Under the pieces are notes generated by a model that was not told where the DNA came from, made no database searches, and saw only the letters and a program-made list of their open reading frames with translations. A DNA stretch of 64,000 bases from Shewanella oncorhynchi (GTDB taxonomy: Bacteria > Pseudomonadota > Gammaproteobacteria > Enterobacterales > Shewanellaceae): contig NZ_JABAEB010000007.1 in NCBI RefSeq assembly GCF_012584455.1, positions 186,001-250,000 of the forward strand, in the 5' to 3' direction. The position numbers were made by a program, and so were the translations under genes. Shown one piece after another: positions 40,710-49,481 of the stretch. Numbering within the stretch: the first letter of the stretch is position 1; each line of letters starts with the position of its first letter.

Positions 40710-40781
40710 ACTTAGGCGTATCTCTTAATTAACAGCAAGACCGCTGTATCTGTGTCAAATCCAACCTCAGGGTGAAGTATT

Positions 40782-41006
40782 ATGAATGCATTAATCGAGA
40801 TAGAGGCCACCGAATTCAGCCAACTGTTCAAGAGTGGCGACATGCTGGGAATTAGGATGTTTATGGAACATGTGCGCATGCCGCTGGATGTTCAAGACAA
40901 GATTTATGACGAAATTTCTGCGCTTCAGCAATTAGAACAAAACCAAATTGCCAAGCTCATTGAAACCCACGCCCATTCCCAAATTCATGAACGCCTAGCT
41001 TATTAG
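40782..41006 (+). CDS. Small conserved-looking hypothetical protein
   Basis: This is a 74-residue soluble, acidic, helix-rich protein with no signal peptide, Cys or recognised domain. Coding is supported by a good ribosome site (AGGGTGA, seven bases before ATG), a regulatory box upstream, and typical codon use. I do not recognise the family. The FNR/CRP-like box suggests expression under low oxygen. It is followed by 180 bp before the convergent SPFH gene. Confidence 0.65.
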   Translation: MNALIEIEATEFSQLFKSGDMLGIRMFMEHVRMPLDVQDKIYDEISALQQLEQNQIAKLIETHAHSQIHERLAY

Positions 41007-41187
41007 CCTTCCATTCAATGAAAAATTTATCTATGCCCAACTGCAGCTTCTGGCGGTTCATTCAACAGAAGCTGTCTAACCCACCCACTCTTCATAACTC
41101 AGTATCCAATTACAGCCAAAAAATAAGGCCAAACACCTGAGTATTTGACCTTAATGAACTAGCTAGTTTCAGATTTTAACCACAGCC

Positions 41188-42126
41188 TTAGCTCGGTTTT
41201 TCTTCCGTTAAGCCTATGCTATTCATCCAGTAATCGAAATCCACCATATTACCCGGCAATACGACTCGACTATTCTTCTGGCTTAAGCCATCGAGCTGTT
41301 TAAAGTATTGCTCACCGAGTTGCATCCGCAGGGCATTGTGACCACCCGGTGCGGCAATAACAGAGGCGAGACGTTCAATCGATTCTGCCGTCGCACGAGA
41401 AATGGTTAAAATTTCCTCAGCCTTACCTTCGGCTTCGTTAATCCGGCGCTGCATCTCACCTTCAGAACGGTTTACCGTTTCAGCTTTAACCCCTTCAGAA
41501 CGGTTAATTTTACTCTGTTTGTCACCTTCACTCTTAGCCAATAATGCACGGCGCTCACGCTCGGCATTTACTTGCATTTCCATGGCATTTTTAACGGTTT
41601 CAGGTGGTGTGATATTTTTAATTTCATAACGATGCACACGTATTCCCCACAGGGCACCCGCTTGATCTAAGACTTGCACTACCTTGGCTGAAATCACATC
41701 ACGCTCTTCAAACGTACGATCAAGATCAAGTGTCCCTATGACAGAGCGCGTCGTCGTTTGCGCCAACTGAATTGCTGCATAACGATAATCGGTAATACCA
41801 TAGCTGGCCTTCACTGGATCAGTCACAGAGATATAAATCACCCCATCCACTTCAACGTTTACTTCGTCGCTCGAGAAACATTCCTGCGGTGGTACGTCAA
41901 TGGTTTCTTCTTTCAAATCATGAATAAAAGCCACTTTATCCACAAAGGGGATCAAAGTATGGAACCCCGCATCTAACGTACTGTGATACTTACCTAAACG
42001 CTCAACAATAAAAGCCGATTTAGTGGGTACTAGGCGGATCGATTGAAATAGTTTAATCACAAAAATGGCAAATATCAGGCCCCAAATCGCCATCACAATC
42101 AAATCTGTATCTACTGGAATATTCAT
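41188..42126 (-). CDS. SPFH/stomatin-like membrane protein (second of pair)
   Basis: This 312-residue stomatin/QmcA-type protein has an N-terminal membrane helix at about 10-29 (LIVMAIWGLIFAIFVIKLF). The SPFH (band 7) domain spans about 35-200 (GKYHSTLDAGFHTLIPFVDK). A coiled coil with repeated 'RSEG(E/V)K' units lies at about 205-245. Such proteins form large rings or membrane microdomains and often bind proteases such as FtsH. It is the last gene of nfeD-SPFH-SPFH, sharing a one-base overlap with the preceding paralogue. Confidence 0.9.
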   Translation of the reverse strand: MNIPVDTDLIVMAIWGLIFAIFVIKLFQSIRLVPTKSAFIVERLGKYHSTLDAGFHTLIPFVDKVAFIHDLKEETIDVPPQECFSSDEVNVEVDGVIYISVTDPVKASYGITDYRYAAIQLAQTTTRSVIGTLDLDRTFEERDVISAKVVQVLDQAGALWGIRVHRYEIKNITPPETVKNAMEMQVNAERERRALLAKSEGDKQSKINRSEGVKAETVNRSEGEMQRRINEAEGKAEEILTISRATAESIERLASVIAAPGGHNALRMQLGEQYFKQLDGLSQKNSRVVLPGNMVDFDYWMNSIGLTEEKPS

Positions 42127-43070
42127 TATCGCGCTCCTTTGCCAAGATTATTCTGGCCACTCATAGTCTGAGTGACCTGCTCCATGCCTTCGAAGAAACC
42201 TTCGAGTTTCGCCATTTCAGCGGGGACAACAGAGACTTGTGCATCATTGAGGATCTTGCCAACTTGAGCGATAAACTGTTCTTTCAATAACATATTCATC
42301 GCATCTGTGCCGCCATTGACCGCTAACGCCTGCGAGATCATTGCCATACCTTCGGATTTTGCTTTCGCTATGATAGCGATCTCCTGACCTGTACCTTTAG
42401 CTTCATTAATCCGTTTTTGCTTTTGACCTTCTGATAGGTTAATCGCCTCTTGGCGCTCACCTTCAGACATATTGATCATCGCCGCTTTTTCGGCATTCGC
42501 TAAGGTGATTTCGGCACGTTTACGGCGTTCAGCTTCCATCTGCTTCTCAAGAGTGTGGATCACATGGCGTGAAGGCGTGATATTACGAATTTCATAGCGC
42601 AATACCTTGATTCCCCATGGCTCGGAAGCCTTATCTATTTCCCGCACGATTGATTCATTTAAGCTATCACGTTCAGAGAAAGTCTCACTCAAACTCAGCT
42701 TACCGATTTCAGATCGCATAGTGGTCTGGGCTAAATTCACCGCTGCTTTACGATAGTTTTCAATACCATAACTCGCCAATTTGCCATCCATCACTTTTAG
42801 GTAGACTAAGCCGTCCACTTCAAGTTGAGTGTTATCTTTGGAGATACAACTCTGTGGCGGCACATCTAATACTTGCTCACGGGTATCGTGACGGTAGGAG
42901 ACGCGATCGAAAAAAGGGATCAAAAAATGAAATCCAGGGCTTAATACTGCGCGGAATTTGCCAAGACGCTCAATGACATGCACTTCACGCATCGGCACGA
43001 TAAGCATCAACTTATAGAGAATAAAAAAGATAAATAAAATGACTAAGGTAAATACAAACATAGATTCCAT
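42126..43070 (-). CDS. SPFH/stomatin-like membrane protein (first of pair)
   Basis: This 314-residue paralogue of the next gene has a membrane helix at residues 6-25 (FTLVILFIFFILYKLMLIV) and an SPFH domain with VIERLGKFRAVLSPGFHFLI. A coiled coil with SEGERQEAINLSEGQK repeats follows. E. coli QmcA is a likely functional relative. Paired, differing SPFH subunits suggest a hetero-oligomeric ring, by analogy with HflK/HflC. It starts 3 bp after the nfeD stop. Confidence 0.9.
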   Translation of the reverse strand: MESMFVFTLVILFIFFILYKLMLIVPMREVHVIERLGKFRAVLSPGFHFLIPFFDRVSYRHDTREQVLDVPPQSCISKDNTQLEVDGLVYLKVMDGKLASYGIENYRKAAVNLAQTTMRSEIGKLSLSETFSERDSLNESIVREIDKASEPWGIKVLRYEIRNITPSRHVIHTLEKQMEAERRKRAEITLANAEKAAMINMSEGERQEAINLSEGQKQKRINEAKGTGQEIAIIAKAKSEGMAMISQALAVNGGTDAMNMLLKEQFIAQVGKILNDAQVSVVPAEMAKLEGFFEGMEQVTQTMSGQNNLGKGAR

Positions 43071-43073
43071 CCT

Positions 43074-43544
43074 TTAGTTTTTGGAAGCTTCTATTGAAAT
43101 AGGCTCAACGACTAGAGCGATATTTTCACGACAAATAATTCTGACTTCGGTACCCGCCTCAATAATGCTGCCATCGCCAAGCGCTGGCCATTCACTACCT
43201 TGAAACTCCACCCGCCCAGGTGTTTGCCCAGGACCTATGGTCTGCTTTACGCGAACAATTTGATTGTATAGTTCGATTGCTTCATCCGTGTTATCCACAT
43301 GGGAATCACCACCAACGAGCCTCTGAGTGACTTGTCTGAAAGCCAATAACAACACAATGGCAGAGATAAACCACAGGGTCATGCTCTGCACGACACCTTC
43401 GACCAGTCCTATGCCTAACGCACCTGCCACGACTAAACAAGCCGCACCCAGCAACACTATTATGCCACCTGGAACCACTATTTCGGCGAGCATTAACACT
43501 AAACCAATCACTGCCCACACTAAAATCGGATTTGAAAACTCCAT
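43074..43544 (-). CDS. NfeD-family membrane protein
   Basis: This is a 156-residue short NfeD protein (like YbbK/YbbJ). The ATG at 43542-43544 is preferred because AGGGGG precedes it; a longer frame has no such site. Two or three membrane helices lie in residues 1-75 (WAVIGLVLMLAEIVVPGGII), followed by a C-terminal OB-fold domain (GRVEFQGSEWPAL). NfeD and stomatin genes are nearly always paired, as here, and the proteins interact. Confidence 0.9.
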   Translation of the reverse strand: MEFSNPILVWAVIGLVLMLAEIVVPGGIIVLLGAACLVVAGALGIGLVEGVVQSMTLWFISAIVLLLAFRQVTQRLVGGDSHVDNTDEAIELYNQIVRVKQTIGPGQTPGRVEFQGSEWPALGDGSIIEAGTEVRIICRENIALVVEPISIEASKN

Positions 43545-44019
43545 ATTTCCCCCTGAAATGAGAGTGTCCTTTACTGCACTATAACAGCAGAGTTTCGGAT
43601 AATCGACATAATATGTCAAAATTTACCCTATCAAAACGCACACTCAATCACCTATGACTTAATCCTCATTCTCCCATATCCGCCCACGAAAGCCGTTAGG
43701 TTGTTTTAAAATTAAGCATAATCAATTCAAAAAGATAGCAAACCCCAATCCATAAGCAGCGCGATAAAAATAAAAACCATTAAAAATCAATTATCTAAAA
43801 ATCAAATCCCTCGCCTAATGATTATGTGATTTTGACAACAACATTCGATAAAAACTTTGAATAAATGTAAATTTTTGCATATATTGCCCCCACTTTTGAG
43901 CAAGTCCTTTGACGTACACTCGCGCTAGGTTTGAACTTACCCATCAAACCATGCCATAGGTCAGAGAGCGGATTGAGTAAGACACGAATTAACTTCGACC
44001 TATACAACAGGAAATAACA
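43545..44019. other. Divergent intergenic region between nfeD and the Tsx-like gene (475 bp)
   Basis: It is AT-rich with no credible gene. A weak CRP-like site, TGTGA-N6-CAACA, lies at 43825-43840, about 180 bp upstream of the Tsx-like gene. Nucleoside-uptake genes are CRP/CytR controlled in enterics, but the right half-site matches poorly. Promoter elements could not be assigned. Confidence 0.4.
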
Positions 44020-44772
44020 ATGAAAAAAACATGCCTATGCCTAGCACTAATGCTTTCTCCTCAAGCATTTGCGGGTGACTTAGTACAGTGGTGGGATTTC
44101 AGTGCAACAGCCCTCTATGGCGAAGACTACGATTTAGCGCCATCGGATAAACAAGCCACTATCACCCTAGAAACGGCTGGCGGTTGGAAATACGGCGATT
44201 GGTTTGCCTTCCAAGATTTTATCTATTTCAAAGGTAACGACACGGGCATGGAAAGCACTACCTATGGTGAAATTTCGCCACGTTTTAGTGCCAGTAAAAT
44301 TCTTGGCGAAAAAATAGCCTTTGGCCCAATAACAGACTTGTCTCTAGCGTTAACCTATGAAGAAGGTGAAGGCCCAGTCCACAGCTTACTTTACGGTTTA
44401 GGGGTTGACGTAGCAGTACCATACTTCACTTATCTTAACTTTAATACCTATCGCCGCGATGGTATGAGCACTGGTAACAATAGTGACGGCTGGCAGTTCA
44501 CTCCTGTATTTCGTATCGATATCCCTGTTGGATCTGCCAACATAGTACTCGATGGCTTTATCGACTGGGTATTTGCCTCCGACGATAACGGCTACGAGGA
44601 AAACTTCCATTTCAACCCACAGCTAAAATACGATCTCGGTAAGAGCCTGTTCGGTGATCATCAAGCCAATAAATTATTGGTGGGTATCGAATATGATTTG
44701 TGGACCAACAAATACGGTGTGAAAGGCGTCGATCAAGACACTTACTCTGTGATTGCCCAATACCACTTCTAA
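44020..44772 (+). CDS. Tsx-like nucleoside-specific outer membrane channel (OmpK family)
   Basis: This 250-residue protein has a signal peptide at 1-18 (CLCLALMLSPQAFAG). A 12-strand-type barrel follows, with the Tsx family opening VQWWDFSATALYGEDYD and the terminal Phe of outer-membrane barrels (VIAQYHF). Tsx admits nucleosides. It faces uridine phosphorylase across a shared terminator, a sensible functional pair. The ribosome site AGGAA lies before the ATG. Confidence 0.88.
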   Translation: MKKTCLCLALMLSPQAFAGDLVQWWDFSATALYGEDYDLAPSDKQATITLETAGGWKYGDWFAFQDFIYFKGNDTGMESTTYGEISPRFSASKILGEKIAFGPITDLSLALTYEEGEGPVHSLLYGLGVDVAVPYFTYLNFNTYRRDGMSTGNNSDGWQFTPVFRIDIPVGSANIVLDGFIDWVFASDDNGYEENFHFNPQLKYDLGKSLFGDHQANKLLVGIEYDLWTNKYGVKGVDQDTYSVIAQYHF

Positions 44773-44799
44773 TCGGTATCGGCATAGTTTTAAAGCAAC

Positions 44800-44826
44800 A
44801 AAAAAGGTGCCATTGGCACCTTTTTT
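44800..44826. terminator. Bidirectional terminator between the Tsx-like gene and udp
   Basis: AAAAAAGGTGCC-ATT-GGCACCTTTTTT is a 12-bp perfect stem with A/T runs on both sides, between convergent genes. Confidence 0.9.
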
Positions 44827-44874
44827 AGTTTGGTCACTCACTTTGCAGGGGAGTGTCGCTTAGCTTACTAAAAA

Positions 44875-45633
44875 TTAGGCTAACAGTTTTTTCGCTGCAG
44901 CAACCACGATAGAAACCGCACTTACTTCGGTTTTCTTCATTGTGGCTTCATCAGGAATTTCTTGTTGGGTGCGGTTTACAATCACACCAGCAACGCAGGC
45001 TGCACGCCAGCCTTGAGTGGCACACATAGTGAATAAGGTGGAAGATTCCATCTCATAGTTCAGTACGCCCATATCTTGCCATTCTTTCATTGAACCCGCG
45101 AAACGACGCGTTACACGGCCAGTGACAGTGTCATAACGCTCTTGGCCTGGGTAGAAAGTATCAGAAGAAGCCGTTACGCCAATGTGTGGCTCTACGCCTG
45201 CATCACGACACGCTGCAACCATAGCAGTGGTACATTCAAAGTTTGCAACCGCAGGGAACTCCATAGGTGCAAAGTGTAAGCTTGCGCCATCTAAACGCAC
45301 TGAAGCTTGAGTCACAATTACATCGCCCACATTCACATGGGGTTGAATTGCGCCTGTAGTGCCAACGCGCAGGAAGGTATTCACACCTAATTGTGCAAGT
45401 TCTTCTACTGCGATAGAAGTCGATGGACCACCGATACCGGTTGAACACACTACTACTGGCTTGCCATCGGCATACGCTAAATAACTTGTATACTCGCGGT
45501 GGCTAGCAAGGAACGTCGCATTGTCCATTAGTTCGGCAATACGTTTTACACGCTCTGGATCACCAGGAACGATTGCTAAGGTTGCACCATCGAGCATCGC
45601 TTTGGTCAAACCTAAATGAAATACATCAGCCAT
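44875..45633 (-). CDS. udp: Uridine phosphorylase
   Basis: This enzyme cleaves uridine with phosphate to uracil and ribose-1-phosphate. It has 252 residues from the ATG at 45631-45633 (E. coli: 253), with AAGGGG upstream; the ATG six codons earlier has no ribosome site. Signatures are [20 protein letters not shown] near the N-terminus, the phosphate loop IVPGDPERV, and [16 protein letters not shown] near residue 90, the PNP/UDP signature. It is cytosolic and part of nucleoside salvage with the Tsx-like porin. Confidence 0.97.
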   Translation of the reverse strand: MADVFHLGLTKAMLDGATLAIVPGDPERVKRIAELMDNATFLASHREYTSYLAYADGKPVVVCSTGIGGPSTSIAVEELAQLGVNTFLRVGTTGAIQPHVNVGDVIVTQASVRLDGASLHFAPMEFPAVANFECTTAMVAACRDAGVEPHIGVTASSDTFYPGQERYDTVTGRVTRRFAGSMKEWQDMGVLNYEMESSTLFTMCATQGWRAACVAGVIVNRTQQEIPDEATMKKTEVSAVSIVVAAAKKLLA

Positions 45634-46046
45634 TGTGAAAACCCCTTTCATTTTTGATAATTAAATTCTTATAAAATCGACTTTAACCTAGTATCGAAGC
45701 GGTGAAGGTTAACTTGATCACAGAATTATCGGCAAGAAGTAATTGTTTAGTCGTAATGAAATTACCAACTACACCAGCATCTGCTCACAAGATAGCAAAT
45801 TTGCCCATATTTCGAATGTCAGTCTGATTTATACCAAACAAAGTGTGAACCAGATCCTGAACTCATGCCAGAGGCTGTGGCAACAAACACCTAAGATACT
45901 GATTTAAAATATATTAAAATAAATCATCCATTAGTATTAATCTAAGTGACCGCTAAAAGTGATCTAAGTCACGTTTAACGACTTGGTATAAGGTTAGGGT
46001 TAAGGCGTAACCTGAAGTGTAGTAAATGACGACAAGGAGAATGCCG
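45634..46046. other. Divergent intergenic region between udp and ydcH (413 bp)
   Basis: It holds a strong CRP-like site at 45955-45976 near ydcH. A weaker one (GGTTA-N6-TCACA, 45707-45722) lies about 75-90 bp upstream of udp. No gene was seen. Regulation of udp by CRP would match enterics. Confidence 0.5.
45955..45976. promoter_or_regulatory. CRP-type binding site
   Basis: AAAAGTGATCTAAGTCACGTTT matches the 22-bp CRP consensus at 18 positions. Both half-sites (GTGA and TCAC) are intact with the correct spacing. It lies 71 bp upstream of the ydcH ATG and about 320 bp from udp, so ydcH is the likelier target. Confidence 0.65.
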
Positions 46047-46259
46047 ATGTTTCCAGAGTACAGAGAATTAATTTCCACCCTGAAAACCCAAGATGCTCAT
46101 TTTCAACGTAAGTTTAATGAGCATAATCAGTTAGACGAGGAAATCAAACAACTGGAAAAACGTGTCGCCAGTGATTTCAATCCCACTGTGAAAGAACTCA
46201 AAAGCAGAAAGTTACATTTAAAAGAGGAAATTTATCAGATCCTCAAATCCCACGAGTAA
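46047..46259 (+). CDS. ydcH: YdcH/DUF465 family small protein
   Basis: This 70-residue protein begins MFPEYRELISTLKTQD, the characteristic YdcH start, and is mostly a charged coiled coil (LDEEIKQLEKRVASD). Upstream in-frame ATGs at 46026 and 46041 are excluded because the ribosome site AAGGAGA (46034-46040) lies after the first and abuts the second. It sits seven bases before the ATG at 46047. Function of the family is unknown. A good CRP site lies upstream and a bidirectional terminator follows. Confidence 0.9.
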   Translation: MFPEYRELISTLKTQDAHFQRKFNEHNQLDEEIKQLEKRVASDFNPTVKELKSRKLHLKEEIYQILKSHE

Positions 46260-46281
46260 TTCTACTATTACTCTAAAGACA

Positions 46282-46308
46282 AATAAGGGCGCCTAAGCGC
46301 CCTTATTA
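46282..46308. terminator. Bidirectional terminator between ydcH and the decarboxylase gene
   Basis: AATAAGGGCGC-CTAA-GCGCCCTTATT is an 11-bp perfect stem between convergent genes. T-runs are short, so strength is moderate. Confidence 0.75.
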
Positions 46309-46324
46309 ATGTCATCACAATCGC

Positions 46325-47500
46325 TTACAGATAGTAATCCTTCAGCGGTGGGAAACCGTTAAAGCATACTGCTGAATACGTCGTCGTATAAGCCCCTGCG
46401 GTTAACCAATACATACGATCGCCAATGGCTAAGTCATTTGGTAAGCCATAGCTATAGTGCTCATACATGATATCTGCACTGTCACAGGTTGGGCCGGCAA
46501 TCACGCATTTATCCAGCTCGCCTTGACGCTCAGTATAAATCGGGAACTTAATCGCCTCGTCCATCGTTTCAATCAAGCCAGAGAATTTACCCACATCGGT
46601 AAACACCCAACGCTCTAACGCTGTGTAAGATTTTTTGCTGATCAGTACCACTTCAGACACTAAAATCCCCGCGTTAGAGATCAACGAACGACCTGGTTCC
46701 AAAATAATTTGTGGTAAATCATCACCAAAATCTTCCTTCAGGAAGTGAGTGATTTGCTCGGCATACACACCCAATTGATTGGTTTTATCAATATAGTTAG
46801 CAGGGAAACCGCCGCCCATATTGATCATCTTCAAGGTGATATTGTGCTCATCACGCAAACGGTCAAAAATACTTTTCACTTTACCAATAGCGGAATCCCA
46901 AGCACCTATGTCACGTTGCTGAGAACCCACATGGAAAGAAATACCAAAAGGCTCTAAGCCTAATTCCTGTGCCAATACTAATAGCTCATAGGCCATTTCG
47001 TTTTGGCAGCCGAATTTACGGGATAACGGCCAATCAGCGGTATCTGTACCTTCGGTCAGAATGCGCACATAAATACGTGAACCCGGTGCTTCTTCAGCGA
47101 TCATTCGCAAATCAGCTTCTGAGTCAGATGCATACATACGCACGCCACGCTCATAAAATGCACGCACATCTTGGCGCTTTTTAATGGTATTACCATAGCT
47201 GACTCGATCGGTTGTCACACCGACATTCATGACCATATCTAGCTCATAAATCGAGGCAATATCAAAGTTTGACCCTTTATCTTTTAGTAAAGATAAGATC
47301 TCGGCCGCGGGGTTTGCCTTAACTGCATAATAAACGTTGGCGTAAGGAAAACTATTAACCATGTCATCGTATTGTTTCGCTATGATACTGGTATCGATCA
47401 CTACGAACGGGGTTGCTTTGTCTTTGGCAAACGCTTCAATACGCTTGAATGTGTCCATATCATAATAGTCAGCAACATCAATAGATTGAAATTGGCTCAT
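46325..47500 (-). CDS. PLP-dependent ornithine/lysine-type decarboxylase (alanine-racemase fold)
   Basis: This 391-residue fold-type III decarboxylase resembles eukaryotic ornithine decarboxylase and the Vibrio L/ODC enzymes, not the large E. coli SpeC. The PLP lysine is Lys61 in YYAVKANP. The Gly-rich phosphate loop is MINMGGGFPANY, and the catalytic Cys339 sits in AGPTCDSAD, equivalent to Cys360 of ODC. Products would be putrescine and/or cadaverine. Substrate preference is not readable. It is monocistronic, convergent with ydcH, and has a long upstream region with a strong secondary structure. Confidence 0.9.
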   Translation of the reverse strand: MSQFQSIDVADYYDMDTFKRIEAFAKDKATPFVVIDTSIIAKQYDDMVNSFPYANVYYAVKANPAAEILSLLKDKGSNFDIASIYELDMVMNVGVTTDRVSYGNTIKKRQDVRAFYERGVRMYASDSEADLRMIAEEAPGSRIYVRILTEGTDTADWPLSRKFGCQNEMAYELLVLAQELGLEPFGISFHVGSQQRDIGAWDSAIGKVKSIFDRLRDEHNITLKMINMGGGFPANYIDKTNQLGVYAEQITHFLKEDFGDDLPQIILEPGRSLISNAGILVSEVVLISKKSYTALERWVFTDVGKFSGLIETMDEAIKFPIYTERQGELDKCVIAGPTCDSADIMYEHYSYGLPNDLAIGDRMYWLTAGAYTTTYSAVCFNGFPPLKDYYL

Positions 47501-47877
47501 TGGGCCAGAGTCTCCTTTGGGTCAGATAGATAACAGTAAGTGTGATGTATTAAAAACGTGCGCAGTAAACGATATTTTTTCGCTTTACGCAACGAATTTT
47601 TATGCTGAATTAATAACTTTTTATTCCACAACTCTTTAAGGAACTGAACCATCAAAAAAAGGCGCTATAAAACAAATAATTATGCACACAAACCCTAAGG
47701 TAAATTTGTGTTCATTATCAGAATAAAAAGTGAATTTTTTACGACGTTATCGGAAGGGAGATGGATAGACTGGCTGGAGCCAAAATATCCATCTAAAAAC
47801 AGTTATCTTGAAGTAACAATTACACAGCGAAAAGAAGACTAATGGATGCCTTAAAATACGTCCGTTAAATCGAGTTG
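47501..47877. other. Long leader region upstream of the decarboxylase gene (377 bp)
   Basis: It lies between the hypothetical gene at 47878 and the decarboxylase start. It is AT-rich and contains a nested hairpin at 47759-47794. A tiny frame inside that hairpin (47761-47796) is not considered coding. Promoter elements were not assigned with confidence. Confidence 0.45.
47759..47794 (-). other. Nested hairpin upstream of the decarboxylase gene
   Basis: AGATGGATA pairs with TATCCATCT (9 bp). Inside, TGGC-TGGA-GCCA forms a second stem, with symmetric 3-nt internal bulges. There is no T-run on the minus strand, so it is not a standard terminator. It could end the upstream gene with Rho, or be a leader element of the decarboxylase mRNA. 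Confidence 0.45.
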
Positions 47878-48363
47878 TTACTGCGGCTGATTGAGTTTTG
47901 CGAGGGCTTGGTTCAAGGCTTCACTGGAATCAAAATAGGCAATGTCCAAAATGTTACGCTGCTTGAGCAATATCATAGTGGCCATATCTTTGTTATCAGG
48001 TAATAAACGACTGATCTCACCATCCCTATCTAACCCAATCGCAAAAGGTAAATCTTGCATCTGTGGCACAGCCACAAATTTAGCGATCAAAGAAGGCATA
48101 CCACTGATATCGGCAACATAAACTAAACCCGTTGGCATTTGAGTCGCGCTCAAGGGGGTAAGTGCATCCTTTATCACATCACCGCCTTTCATGCTGCGAC
48201 TAAAGAGCAGCACTTGAGTCTCATCAGTCACATTAATGGTTTTATCATTTTGGTCGAGAAGTGAAATGGGATTAATCGCATCTCCGGCAACATAACTCGC
48301 AGCATACGCCCAGATTGGGGTTAACAGACAAGACAAACATAACAACAGCGTTTTCATAAACAC
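47878..48363 (-). CDS. Exported hypothetical protein
   Basis: This 161-residue protein has a signal peptide at 1-21 (LLLCLSCLLTPIWAYAAS). The mature part reads like a cysteine-free thioredoxin-like fold: AGDAINPISLLDQNDKTINV at the start, then VLLFSRSMKGGDVIKD, and a parallel-beta style VYVADISG. The family is not recognised with confidence. It is probably periplasmic, and lack of a CxxC motif argues against redox activity. It is divergent from mscS. Confidence 0.65.
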   Translation of the reverse strand: MFMKTLLLCLSCLLTPIWAYAASYVAGDAINPISLLDQNDKTINVTDETQVLLFSRSMKGGDVIKDALTPLSATQMPTGLVYVADISGMPSLIAKFVAVPQMQDLPFAIGLDRDGEISRLLPDNKDMATMILLKQRNILDIAYFDSSEALNQALAKLNQPQ

Positions 48364-48488
48364 TCGACTCCATTATTGGATAGGCGAACAGCATACCTGA
48401 CTCCCCCTATCGACTCATTAAACCAACCACGATTACATGATACGCTTCACACATGAAGGGCGAAAAGTATTTGGTGGAATTTCTACGC

Positions 48489-48494
48489 TATAAT
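48489..48494 (+). promoter_or_regulatory. Perfect -10 box upstream of mscS
   Basis: TATAAT lies 32 bp before the mscS ATG. No matching -35 hexamer was found at 16-18 bp, so it may be an activator-dependent promoter. Confidence 0.45.
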
Positions 48495-48526
48495 CGCACA
48501 GTTAATTTTATTACAAGGATATCATA

Positions 48527-49363
48527 ATGATAACACCTGGACTCGATCAAGAATTGCAGCAACTACAAGGCGTTTATCAACTCATCACCGAGTTTTTAGT
48601 CACCTATAGCTTTCAACTCGTAGGTGCTTTGCTGATCTTTTTGTTAGGTTTATGGGTAGCCAGTAAAGTATCACGCTTAGTCGCTAAGCAATTCGACAAA
48701 CACAATATCGATATCACCCTAAGCAATTTTGTCAGCAATCTTATCCGCATTCTGATCATAGTCATGGTCGGGATTATCGCCCTCGGCAAGATCGGCATCA
48801 GTATTACCCCTATGGTTGCGGCAATTGGTGCCGCCTCCTTAGGTGCAGGTTTAGCCTTACAAGGTATGCTAGCGAACTATGCCGCAGGCGTGACTATTAT
48901 CGTCACCCGCCCTTTTGTAGTAGGCAATACTATTGAAATTAAAGGGGAAAGCGGCGTTGTTAAACGTATCCACTTAGGCATGACCATACTGACCAATGAG
49001 GAAGGTGAGCAAATCAGCATTCCTAATAAGCATATCGTCGGCGAAATTCTGCACAACTCCTTCAGCAATAAACTGGTCGAAACCCAGTTCAATCTCAGTT
49101 ACAACACAGATCCCGAACGAGCCATTAGTGTGATTACTGAGTTATTAAGCAATAATCCCTATATTTATCAAGAGACCACACCTAATATTGGCATCAATGG
49201 TTTTAATGCTAATGGAATTGAAATGGGGGTTCGTTACTGGGTGTCCACACAAAGCTATTTTCAGCATAAATATAAGGTGAACCTCGCTCTTTATAACGCC
49301 CTTAAGCAGGCAGGAATCGAGATTGCCTGCCCCATTAGAGAGATCCATCTGCAAGATAAATAA
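48527..49363 (+). CDS. mscS: Small-conductance mechanosensitive channel MscS
   Basis: This 278-residue protein is about the length of E. coli MscS (286). Three membrane helices lie in residues 25-130. The pore helix TM3 reads AAIGAASLGAGLALQGMLAN, with the Gly/Ala packing pattern of MscS. The beta domain follows, with NTIEIKGESGVVKRI. The channel opens under membrane tension to release solutes on hypo-osmotic shock. The ribosome site AAGGAT and a TATAAT box lie upstream. Confidence 0.94.
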   Translation: MITPGLDQELQQLQGVYQLITEFLVTYSFQLVGALLIFLLGLWVASKVSRLVAKQFDKHNIDITLSNFVSNLIRILIIVMVGIIALGKIGISITPMVAAIGAASLGAGLALQGMLANYAAGVTIIVTRPFVVGNTIEIKGESGVVKRIHLGMTILTNEEGEQISIPNKHIVGEILHNSFSNKLVETQFNLSYNTDPERAISVITELLSNNPYIYQETTPNIGINGFNANGIEMGVRYWVSTQSYFQHKYKVNLALYNALKQAGIEIACPIREIHLQDK

Positions 49364-49481
49364 CGCTAATGCCCATGGGATTGATCGGCTTAGTCGATCA
49401 GCCTAGCCCAGATTGTAAACTTGCATTCTTGTAAAAACTTACGTTTACTATACTCCCAAATATCGATAGTGATGGACTACT

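Larger units (their letters stand above)
40467..40781. other. Intergenic region between ftsN and the small orphan gene (315 bp)
   Basis: It contains the ftsN terminator at 40501-40540, an AT-rich stretch, the FNR/CRP-like box at 40696-40709 and the ribosome site AGGGTGA (40769-40775) of the next gene. No other coding sequence was seen. Confidence 0.6.

Noticed and set aside
43825-43840. CRP site for the Tsx-like gene
   Set aside because: Only the left half (TGTGA) is good; the right half matches 3 of 5 bases. It is mentioned in the intergenic entry but not called.
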